A DNA stretch of 32,915 nucleotides, taken from contig NZ_CAMEFG010000041.1 of the NCBI RefSeq assembly GCF_945915435.1, positions 1-32,915 of the forward strand, given 5' to 3'. The notes beneath the pieces are model-generated. The model was not told the origin of the DNA. It made no database searches and saw only the letters and a list, made by a program, of their open reading frames with translations. A program made the position numbers and the translations under genes. Shown here piece by piece: positions 17,080 to 24,442 of this stretch (position 1 is the stretch's first letter; each line of letters opens with the position of its first letter). The DNA comes from an uncultured Paracoccus sp. Lineage in GTDB: Bacteria > Pseudomonadota > Alphaproteobacteria > Rhodobacterales > Rhodobacteraceae.

Positions 17080-17107
17080 CCGGAAACGAATCCTTCATCA
17101 TTTCCGG
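17080..17107. promoter_or_regulatory. Inverted repeat upstream of the RND efflux operon
   Basis: CCGGAAA (17080-17086) and TTTCCGG (17101-17107) form a perfect inverted repeat with a 14-bp AT-richer spacer. They lie in the 276-bp gap between gcdH and the first adaptor gene. It could be an operator for the efflux operon, which has no linked regulator. The rest of this gap, 17108-17291, shows no gene I can support. Confidence 0.3.
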
Positions 17108-17291
17108 CAAATATGGCAGCTATCCGCAACCACGCAATGCCGCCGTCATGTCCTCTTGCATCCCCACCGCACAGGATCCGCCCGACCGCCCGCCGGGGCG
17201 CAGCGTCACTTTGGGCCGGGGGCGGATCGTGTCTTTCCTTGCGCTGAAAAGGCGACGATACTGCGGCAGGAAAAACGCGGGCTGTTCTTGC

Positions 17292-18341
17292 ATGAAGCGC
17301 TTTCTGGCAGCGATCCTGTCTTGTCTCCTCCCGGTCGTGCTTGCCGCCAAGGAACCCTTGGTGGTCGAGGTCGTGACGGTCCGCGAAGCCTCTCTGACTT
17401 ACGACACGACCCTTGCAGGTTCGGTCGAGGCGCAGAACAGCGTCGACCTGGGCTTTCGCCAGGGCGGCCGGATCGCGCAGGTTCTGGTGAACGAGGGCGA
17501 CCGGGTCACGCGCGGGCAGGCGCTCGCGCGAACCGATCCAACCCAGCAGGAGCAGGCGCTGCGGGTCGCACAGGCGGCGCTTGATTCGGCGATGGCGTCC
17601 TATCGGCAGGTCAGCCTGGCGCATGAACGCGCGCAGGCGATGTTGCAGCACGGCGTCGGCACACGCGCGGCGCTGGACAATGCCGCGCAGGCGCTGTCCT
17701 CGGCCGAGGGGGCGCTGACCCGCGCGCGCACCGCGCAAAGCCAGGCGCAGCGCGCGCTGGACGACACGGTGATCCGCGCCCCGCTGGATGCCCTTGTGAC
17801 CGCCCGCACCGCCGAGCCGGGGCAGATCGTCGTCGCGGCCCAGCCGGTGATCTCGCTGGCGGCCACGGATGCGCTTGAGGCGGTGTTTGAAACGCCGGAC
17901 ATGCCGCTGCTCGACAATGCGATCGGTGTCCCCGTCTCGATCACCGGCATGGACGCGACGGTGCCGGACATGCTGGCCATCATCGATGAGGTCTCGCCCC
18001 TGGTCGATCCGCAGACCGGCGCGGTCACCGTCCGCGCCCATATCGAGGATGCGCCGCAGGACGTGGCCCTGCTGGGCGCTGCCATTCGCGCAACGATTCA
18101 TTTCCCTGCCGGAATCGGGATCGAGGTGCCCCGAAACGCGCTGACCGCCGCCGGCGACGGTCCCGCCGTCTGGGTCGTCGGGCCGGATATGACGGTCAGC
18201 CTCACCCCCGTCGTGATCGAGCGTTTCACCACCGAATCGGTGGTCCTGGCCGAGGGGGTCGGCGCCGGGGACCGGGTCGTGGCCGCGGGGTCGCAACTGC
18301 TGTATCCCGGCCGCCTGATCGCGGAAGCGGGGCCGGAATGA
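17292..18341 (+). CDS. RND efflux periplasmic adaptor (membrane fusion protein) 1
   Basis: 349 residues of the HlyD/AcrA adaptor family, which bridge an inner-membrane RND pump and an outer-membrane channel. A signal peptide MKRFLAAILSCLLPVVLA sets the start at ATG 17292; a longer open frame upstream would bury it. Order: beta-barrel strand, lipoyl half-motif (SVDLGFRQGGRIAQVLVNEGD), alpha-hairpin ~75-150 rich in Ala/Gln, second lipoyl half (VIRAPLDALVTARTAEPGQIV), then the barrel and membrane-proximal domain. It has no lipobox cysteine. It is the first gene of a three- or four-gene operon and its stop overlaps the second adaptor's ATG. Confidence 0.86.
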   Translation: MKRFLAAILSCLLPVVLAAKEPLVVEVVTVREASLTYDTTLAGSVEAQNSVDLGFRQGGRIAQVLVNEGDRVTRGQALARTDPTQQEQALRVAQAALDSAMASYRQVSLAHERAQAMLQHGVGTRAALDNAAQALSSAEGALTRARTAQSQAQRALDDTVIRAPLDALVTARTAEPGQIVVAAQPVISLAATDALEAVFETPDMPLLDNAIGVPVSITGMDATVPDMLAIIDEVSPLVDPQTGAVTVRAHIEDAPQDVALLGAAIRATIHFPAGIGIEVPRNALTAAGDGPAVWVVGPDMTVSLTPVVIERFTTESVVLAEGVGAGDRVVAAGSQLLYPGRLIAEAGPE

Positions 18342-19441
18342 TGCGCAAGAAACCCGTTCTGCTGTCGGCCCTCGTGGTGCTGGTCCTGGTCGCCGTCGCG
18401 GCGGCGCTGTCCTTGGGGCGAAGGGAGCCCGCACCCGCCCCGGCACCCGTCCCCCGCCCGGTGGTGACCGAGACCGTGGACGAAACCCGGCGGGCCGGGC
18501 GTTCGATCCCCGGCGTGATCCGGGCACGAATCGAGGTGGATCTGGGTTTCCAGACCATTGGCCGCATCCTTTCGCGCCAGGTGGACGTGGGCGACAGGGT
18601 GCAAGAGGGGCAGGTGCTGGCCGCCATCGACCCCGACGACCTTCACGGAAACGTGACCGCCGCCCATGCCGCGGTCGAGGCGGCGCTGGTCCAGTTGAAC
18701 ACCGCCCAGGCCACGGCCGAGCGGGCGCGGGAACTGGCGCGGCGCAACGTGGTTTCGACCGCGCAGCTTGAACAGGCGGAAAACGCCCTGTCGTCGGCCG
18801 AGGCCGGTTATAGCCAGGCGCAATCCGAACTGATCCGCGCCCGCGATGCCGAGGGTTACGCCAATATGACCGCGCCCTTCGACGGGGTGATCACGGCGGC
18901 CCATCTCAATGCCGGGGCGGTCGTCAGCGCGGGCCAGCCGGTGCTGCGCCTTTCCGCCGATGACGAGCTTGAGGCCGTGATCGACCTGCCCGAAGCCGCC
19001 GTCGCCGAAATCCGGCCCGGCGACGGCTTTCAGGTCTGGTCGGACGGCGACCCGCAAACCGTCGTTCAGGCCCATGTCAGGACCATCGAACCAATGGCCG
19101 ACGCCGCAACCCGCACCCGCCGCGTGCGCCTGTCGCTGACCGGCGAAAGCCGGTTCCGCCTTGGCGCGCTGATCCGCGCACGCCCGGCGACGGGTGGGCA
19201 GGACGGCCTGACCATCCCCATCGACGCGCTGGCGGATCCCGACGGCGCCCCCTTCGTCTGGATCGTGCGCGAAACCGGCGGCCAGCGCCGGGTCACCCCG
19301 CAGCCCGTCACGACACAAAGCCCCGAGATCGCGGGGCGCATCGCTGTGACCGGCGGCCTTGCCCCCGGCGATGAGATCGTGACCCGCGGGGTCAATTCGC
19401 TAAGCGACGGGCAACCTGTCGGGATCAGCGTGAGACCATGA
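18338..19441 (+). CDS. RND efflux periplasmic adaptor (membrane fusion protein) 2
   Basis: A second HlyD/AcrA-type adaptor, 367 residues, anchored by an uncleaved or signal segment (KPVLLSALVVLVLVAVAAAL, ~5-24) and a Pro/Ala linker (~30-42). The lipoyl halves are VDLGFQTIGRILSRQVDVGD and MTAPFDGVITAAHLNAGAVV, enclosing an Ala/Glu-rich hairpin (~95-160). The barrel and membrane-proximal parts end at LSDGQPVGISVRP. It resembles adaptor 1 in layout (including the alternating LGFxxxGRI motif), suggesting an old tandem duplication. It overlaps adaptor 1 and the permease by 4 bp each, so all three are probably made together. Confidence 0.87.
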   Translation: MMRKKPVLLSALVVLVLVAVAAALSLGRREPAPAPAPVPRPVVTETVDETRRAGRSIPGVIRARIEVDLGFQTIGRILSRQVDVGDRVQEGQVLAAIDPDDLHGNVTAAHAAVEAALVQLNTAQATAERARELARRNVVSTAQLEQAENALSSAEAGYSQAQSELIRARDAEGYANMTAPFDGVITAAHLNAGAVVSAGQPVLRLSADDELEAVIDLPEAAVAEIRPGDGFQVWSDGDPQTVVQAHVRTIEPMADAATRTRRVRLSLTGESRFRLGALIRARPATGGQDGLTIPIDALADPDGAPFVWIVRETGGQRRVTPQPVTTQSPEIAGRIAVTGGLAPGDEIVTRGVNSLSDGQPVGISVRP

Positions 19442-22400
19442 CCAGACGTCCCTTCAACCTCTCGGAATGGTCCTTGCAGCACCGCTCTTTCGTGTGGTTC
19501 CTGCTGATCCTGGCGATGGTCGCGGGCGCGATCAGCTACAATCGCCTGGGCCGGGAAGAGGACCCGAACTTCACGATCAAGGTCATGGTCATCTCGGCCT
19601 CGATGCCCGGCGCAACCATCGAGGATACGCTGGACCAGGTCACCAAGCGCATCGAGAAAAAGCTGGAACAGCTTGACGGGCTGGACTTCACGCGCTCGGT
19701 CACGATGCCGGGCACCTCGGTCGTCTATGTCCAGTTGCTGTCCAGCGTAAAGGGCGATGCGGTGGACCGGACATGGACTCGCATCCGCTTCATGATGTCG
19801 GATATCTCACATGAGTTTCCGCAGGAATTCAGGGGGTTTTCCTTCGACGACAACTTCGGCGACGTCTTTGGCAATATCTACGCCTTCACCGCCGACGGCT
19901 TCAGCCACCGCGAATTGCACGACCGGGTCGAGGATATCCGCAAGCGCGTCCAGGCCCTGCCCGCCGCGGGCAAGACCGAGTTGCTGGGGGTGCAGGACGA
20001 GGAAATCCACCTGGAATTTTCCAGCGCCCGCCTGGCCTCGCTGGGGCTGAACCAGATGCAGGTGATCCAGACGCTGGCGACGCAGAACGCCATCTCGCCC
20101 TCGGGCGTGATCCAGACGGGGGACGAGCGGGTGCTGGTCCGCGTCGGCGGCCAGTTCGACAGCGCGCAATCCATTGCGGCGGTGAACCTGCGGATCGGCG
20201 ACCGCTTCTTCAACCTGTCCGACGTGGCGACCGTCAAGCGCGGCTATACCGACCCGCCGTCCGAGATGTTCCGCTATGACGGGCAGGACGCCATCGGGCT
20301 GCAAGTCGGCATGGCCGACGGCGGCAACATCCTGAAATTCGGGCAGGAACTGGACGCGCTGATGGCCCGCATCGCGACCGAACTGCCGGTCGGAATCGAG
20401 ATGGCGAAATTCGCCGACCAGCCCGCCGTGGTCAGCGATGCGGTGGGCCATTTCATCCAGGCGCTGGTCGAGGCGGTGGCCATCGTCCTGATCGTCAGCT
20501 TCATCAGCCTGGGCCTGCGCGCCGGGCTGGTGGTGACATTGACGATTCCGCTGGTGCTGGCGATCACCTTCGTCTTCATGGATTATTACGGCATCACCTT
20601 GCAACGGGTGTCGCTGGGTGCGCTGATCATCGCGCTGGGCCTGCTGGTCGATGATGCGATGATCGCGATCGAGACGATGATCTCGCGCCTCGAACGCGGC
20701 GACGGGATGGAAAAGGCGGCCAGCTACGCCTGGACGTCGATCGCCTTCCCGATGCTGACGGGCACGCTGGTCACCGTGGCGGGGTTTATTCCCATCGGGC
20801 TGAACGGGTCGATGGCGGGCGAGTTCACCTTTTCGCTTTTCGTGGTCATCGCGGTTTCGCTGACGGTCAGTTGGTTCGTCGCGGTGCTGTTCGCCCCCCT
20901 GCTTGGCGCGACCTTCCTTTCGACCCGTATCACCCCGCATGACGAAACCGGCGGCCTGCTGCGGCGCGGCTTTCGCAGGCTTCTGCTGGTGGCAATGCGC
21001 TTCAAATGGGCGACGATTGGCGTGACGCTGGCGATTTTCGCCGTCTCGCTGATCGGGCTGCGCCATGTCGAGCAGCAGTTCTTCCCCACATCCGACCGGA
21101 CCGAATTGCTGGTGGATGTCAACCAGCGCGCCAATGCCTCGATCGCCAAGACCGCCGCAGACATGCAGCGGCTGGAGGATTTCATCGCCGATCAGGACGA
21201 ACACCTGTTCCATACGGCCTATGTCGGGCGCGGCGCGCCGCGATTCGTGCTGGCGATGGACCTGTTGACGCCGGGGCCGCATATGGGCCAGGTCCTGATC
21301 CAGACCCCGGACCTGCCGTCGCGCGACCGCCTGCGCGACAAGATCGACGATTTCGCCCGCAACCAGTTGATCGGAACAGATATCTACATCAAGAACCTGG
21401 AAGTCGGGCCGCCCGTCGGCAAGCCGATCCAGTATCGCGTCAGCGCCAGTTCGACCGGGGCGGCGCGGGACGCCGCGCGTGATCTTGCCACCGTGCTGGC
21501 GCAGGACGCGCGGCTGCGCGACATCACGCTGGACTGGAACGAACCCGCGCGCACCGTGCGGCTGATCGTGAACCAGGACAAGGCCCGGCAGCTTGGCATC
21601 TCGAACGAGGACATATCCAGTTCGCTCGCCGCCGTGTTCAGCGGCACCATCATCACCCAGTTGCGCGACGCCAATCATCTGGTCGATGTCGTCGCGCGCG
21701 GGGAAGAGGCCGACCGCCAGTCGCTGGAACCCTTGCGCAACCTGCAACTTGCGACGCCCACCGGCACGCCGATCCCGCTGGCCGCGCTGGCGACGCTGGA
21801 ATACGGGACCGAACAGCCCCTGATCATGCAGCGCGACGGCAGGCCCACGGTCACGGTGATGGCCGCCATCGCATCGGACGACCAGCCCGCCACGCTGGTC
21901 GCGGGGTTGCAGCCGATCATCGACGATTACGCGCAAAACCTGCCGCCGGGCATCGACATCGCCCTTGGCGGCACGGTCGAGAACTCGGCCGAAAGCCAGG
22001 AACCCATCGCCGCCGTGGTGCCGGTGATGCTGCTGATCATCGCGTTGCTGGTCATGGTGCAGATGCAGGGCTTCCGGCTAAGCTTCATCGTCTTTGCCGC
22101 AGCACCCTTCGGGTTGATCGGCGTCGTGGCCGTGCTGCTGCCCTTTGGCGTGCCGATGGGCTTCGTCGCCATCCTGGGGGTGCTTGCGCTGATCGGCATC
22201 CTGATCCGCAACTCGATCATCCTGGTGCATGAGGTGCAGATGCTGATCGAAGCCGGCCATTCGCGGTGGGAGTCCGTCTTTCTTGGCACCGACAGCCGCG
22301 TGCGCCCGATCCTGCTGACGGCGGCGGCGGCCTCGCTGGCGCTGATCCCGATCTCTCGGCAAGTGTTCTGGGGACCGATGGCCTATGCGATGATGGGCGG

Positions 22401-22500
22401 GATCATCGCCGGAACGCTGGTCACGCTGGTCTTCCTGCCTGCGCTTTATTGCGCGGTCTTCAGGGTCGCGCCCCAGGACGGCCCGGCGGACCATCGATGA
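19438..22500 (+). CDS. RND-family efflux permease (AcrB/HAE1 type)
   Basis: 1020 residues, the usual length for a hydrophobe/amphiphile RND pump. It has the twelve-segment layout with two large periplasmic loops (~40-330 and ~555-870). The proton-relay aspartates D405 and D406 are in GLLVDDAMIAIE of segment 4, matching the AcrB pair. The conserved N-terminal region (ISYNRLGREEDPNFTIKVM) is typical of MdtB/AcrB-like pumps. The pump exports amphiphilic compounds by proton antiport; the substrate cannot be read from sequence. No outer-membrane factor is in the operon, so a TolC-type protein elsewhere is presumably used. Confidence 0.92.
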   Translation: MTRRPFNLSEWSLQHRSFVWFLLILAMVAGAISYNRLGREEDPNFTIKVMVISASMPGATIEDTLDQVTKRIEKKLEQLDGLDFTRSVTMPGTSVVYVQLLSSVKGDAVDRTWTRIRFMMSDISHEFPQEFRGFSFDDNFGDVFGNIYAFTADGFSHRELHDRVEDIRKRVQALPAAGKTELLGVQDEEIHLEFSSARLASLGLNQMQVIQTLATQNAISPSGVIQTGDERVLVRVGGQFDSAQSIAAVNLRIGDRFFNLSDVATVKRGYTDPPSEMFRYDGQDAIGLQVGMADGGNILKFGQELDALMARIATELPVGIEMAKFADQPAVVSDAVGHFIQALVEAVAIVLIVSFISLGLRAGLVVTLTIPLVLAITFVFMDYYGITLQRVSLGALIIALGLLVDDAMIAIETMISRLERGDGMEKAASYAWTSIAFPMLTGTLVTVAGFIPIGLNGSMAGEFTFSLFVVIAVSLTVSWFVAVLFAPLLGATFLSTRITPHDETGGLLRRGFRRLLLVAMRFKWATIGVTLAIFAVSLIGLRHVEQQFFPTSDRTELLVDVNQRANASIAKTAADMQRLEDFIADQDEHLFHTAYVGRGAPRFVLAMDLLTPGPHMGQVLIQTPDLPSRDRLRDKIDDFARNQLIGTDIYIKNLEVGPPVGKPIQYRVSASSTGAARDAARDLATVLAQDARLRDITLDWNEPARTVRLIVNQDKARQLGISNEDISSSLAAVFSGTIITQLRDANHLVDVVARGEEADRQSLEPLRNLQLATPTGTPIPLAALATLEYGTEQPLIMQRDGRPTVTVMAAIASDDQPATLVAGLQPIIDDYAQNLPPGIDIALGGTVENSAESQEPIAAVVPVMLLIIALLVMVQMQGFRLSFIVFAAAPFGLIGVVAVLLPFGVPMGFVAILGVLALIGILIRNSIILVHEVQMLIEAGHSRWESVFLGTDSRVRPILLTAAAASLALIPISRQVFWGPMAYAMMGGIIAGTLVTLVFLPALYCAVFRVAPQDGPADHR

Positions 22501-22525
22501 CGGCCGGAACATGAAGGGAAAGGCG

Positions 22526-23254
22526 ATGAAACAACCGGGCGGGATCGTTCTGGCGCTGGTGTTCTGCACGGCGGTTTGGGCGGATGACGGCTCGCTGGCC
22601 GGGCCGGAACTGGACCCCGACGACACGCCCCTGCCCGCTGACGTCGAATGGGACTGGCGGCCTGGAGACCTGATTTTCCGAAACGGCGTCAACCGGATAG
22701 ACGAGTCGATCAAGCGCAGCCTTGGCCTGGAATGGGCCTCGGTCGGGATATTGCGGCCCGGCAGCGGCGGGCCGCGCGTGGTTCATGTCGATCAGTCGGG
22801 CGGCGTGACCGAAGACCTGCTATATGAATATGTCGAGGGGCTTTCACCGGGCGAATACGCCGTTTATCGCACCCGCGATCATGCCCCCGATTACGAACCC
22901 GAAACGGACCAGATGCAGGCCGGACCGATGGCAGGTTTCGCGCTCGCCATTGCCTATGGCGCGCCCCATGACGACGAATTCCTGTTCGGCAACGGCGCCT
23001 TCTACAATGCGGAACTGGCTTATGAAGCTGCGCTGAACGCCGCGATCGTCCTGGGTCCGCCCACCCGGCTGCGCGACCTGATCGACGACCCCGATGATCT
23101 GGACGACGCCCTTCGCAACCTTTTGGAAACACACCGATATTGCCGTTACGAACTGACCTTTGGCGATTGCTGGACCCATGATCTGGGGGACCTGTCCATC
23201 GTCACGACCGACAGCATGATCGCATCCGGCGCGCTGGACCGGGTTTTCCCCTGA
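22526..23254 (+). CDS. Exported YiiX-like (permuted papain fold) protein lacking catalytic residues
   Basis: 242 residues with a signal peptide MKQPGGIVLALVFCTAVWA. ATG 22526 is chosen over ATG 22511 because AAGGGAAAGG sits just upstream. The core aligns by eye with YiiX/YebB cysteine amidases: GDLIF (52-56), then EWASVGIL where active enzymes have YSHxGI, then FYNAELAYEA where they have YCSEVVW, and a C-terminal VTTDSMIAS segment. The catalytic His is Ser and the catalytic Cys is Asn, so this appears to be a pseudoenzyme. Two other cysteines (YCRYELTFGDCW) could form a disulfide. It starts 26 bp after the RND permease, so it may be part of that operon. Confidence 0.7.
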   Translation: MKQPGGIVLALVFCTAVWADDGSLAGPELDPDDTPLPADVEWDWRPGDLIFRNGVNRIDESIKRSLGLEWASVGILRPGSGGPRVVHVDQSGGVTEDLLYEYVEGLSPGEYAVYRTRDHAPDYEPETDQMQAGPMAGFALAIAYGAPHDDEFLFGNGAFYNAELAYEAALNAAIVLGPPTRLRDLIDDPDDLDDALRNLLETHRYCRYELTFGDCWTHDLGDLSIVTTDSMIASGALDRVFP

Positions 23255-23326
23255 CTGCGCCCTCCGGCGCGGGCGGTCTGAACGCGGTCCGCCCCACCAA
23301 CGCCCATGACCCAAGGAGCCGAATCC

Positions 23327-24118
23327 ATGCGCATGTATCAGGTCGACGCCTTCACCGACCGGCTTTTTTCGGGCAATCCCGCCGCCGTTCTGGTGCTTGA
23401 GGACTGGCCGCCCGACGATCTGATGCTGGCGATCACGCAGGAAAACAACCTTGCCGAGACCGCCTTCGTCAAACCCCGCCCCGATGGAACATGGGATCTG
23501 CGCTGGTTCGCCCCCGCGCATGAGGTCGATTTCTGCGGTCACGCCACCCTGGCCACGGCCCATATCCTGTTCACGAAACACGCGGTTCCGCCCACGCTGG
23601 TCTTTCACACCCGCGTCGGCGAATTGCGCGTATCAAGGGGCGCCGGGGGATACCGGCTGGACATTCCGCGCCTGGCCCCCGAAGCAATCCCCTGCCTGCC
23701 GCAGGAAATCGCGGGGGTTTTCCCCGCCCCGCCCGCCGCCATCTTCCGCAATTTCGAGAATATCTTTGCCGATCTGGGCAGCGCCGGGGCCGTTCGCGGC
23801 TTCGATCCCGATCTGGCGGCAATCGCCCGGCTGGGTTCTGTCGGCCTGGCGATCACGGGGCGGGAATCCGACGGCGAACCGGCGGATTTCGTCTCGCGCT
23901 ATTTCGCGCCGGGCGCAGGCATCCCCGAAGATCCGGTCACCGGGTCGATCCACGCAACGCTTGTGCCCTATTGGGCGAAAAAGCTGGGCCGCAACAAGCT
24001 GCTGGCCCGGCAGGCATCCGCGCGCGGCGGATGGCTGGGTTGCGAATTGACGCAGGATCGCGTCCTGCTGGAAGGCCATGCGGTGACCTTCTTCGAGGCA
24101 AGGATTTCCCTGTCCTGA
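23327..24118 (+). CDS. PhzF-family isomerase/epimerase-fold protein
   Basis: 263 residues with the two-lobed diaminopimelate-epimerase-like fold of PhzF. Signature segments are YQVDAFTDRLFSGNPAAVLVLE (start), NNLAETAFV with the catalytic-type glutamate, FCGHATLATAHIL, and the C-terminal mirror EDPVTGSIHATLVPYW. An excellent AAGGAG ribosome site ends 8 nt before ATG 23327; the upstream ATG at 23306 lacks one. Apart from the phenazine enzyme, most family members have no assigned substrate, and no phenazine genes are here, so the reaction is unknown. Its stop is followed within 10 bp by the recQ 3' duplicate. Confidence 0.85.
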   Translation: MRMYQVDAFTDRLFSGNPAAVLVLEDWPPDDLMLAITQENNLAETAFVKPRPDGTWDLRWFAPAHEVDFCGHATLATAHILFTKHAVPPTLVFHTRVGELRVSRGAGGYRLDIPRLAPEAIPCLPQEIAGVFPAPPAAIFRNFENIFADLGSAGAVRGFDPDLAAIARLGSVGLAITGRESDGEPADFVSRYFAPGAGIPEDPVTGSIHATLVPYWAKKLGRNKLLARQASARGGWLGCELTQDRVLLEGHAVTFFEARISLS

Positions 24119-24127
24119 CCACCCCGC

Positions 24128-24260
24128 GCCCTCAGTCGCGAAGCTTTCGCCGAAACGGTCCAGCCGCACGGGGTCGAGATAGCGCGTAAGGTCGCGCGGG
24201 CGGTCCTGCGCGATGCAGCGCAGGGTCGAGATGCTGACCGACAGCGGCTTGTTCCTGCCC
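24128..24260 (-). pseudogene. Decayed duplicate of the recQ 3' end
   Basis: Positions 24139-24260 match 24321-24442 (the last coding part of recQ) with only about six mismatches, and 24128-24138 matches the recQ stop region at 24291-24301. Relative to recQ, 19 bp (24301-24320 region) are missing, which shifts the frame. Read leftward it would encode the recQ C-terminus (…RDLTRYLDPVRLDRFGESF) with a few missense changes (S to T, A to V, R to C, T to I). It lacks a start and the rest of the gene, so it is a relic and not a gene. Confidence 0.85.
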
Positions 24261-24290
24261 CGACGGCTTCTCGGCCCCCAAGCGCCCCGT

Positions 24291-24442
24291 GCCCTCAGTC
24301 GGTCGCGGCGATCTCGGCGGCGAAGCTTTCGCCGAAACGGTCCAGCCGCGCGGGGTCGAGATAGCGCGAAAGGTCGCGCGGGCGGTCCTGCGCGATGCGG
24401 CGCAGGGTCGAGGTGCTGACCGACAGCGGCTTGTCCGTGCCC
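24291..24442. repeat. Parent copy of the recQ-tail direct repeat
   Basis: This stretch at the true recQ 3' end is repeated in direct orientation at 24128-24260, 163-182 bp away. The two copies are separated by a 30-bp unrelated spacer (24261-24290). See the relic entry for the alignment details. Confidence 0.85.

Noticed and set aside
15753..18527. A 924-codon open frame on the minus strand across gcdH and adaptor 1
   Set aside because: It is antisense to well-recognised genes and reads as Arg/Gly/His-rich noise with no domain; long antisense frames are expected at this GC content.
19807..21936. A 709-codon minus-strand frame opposite the RND permease
   Set aside because: Shadow of the permease; no recognisable fold, no ribosome site.
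23258..23271. GCGCC-CTCC-GGCGC hairpin after the YiiX-like gene as a terminator
   Set aside because: The stem is only 5 bp and there is no T-run after it.
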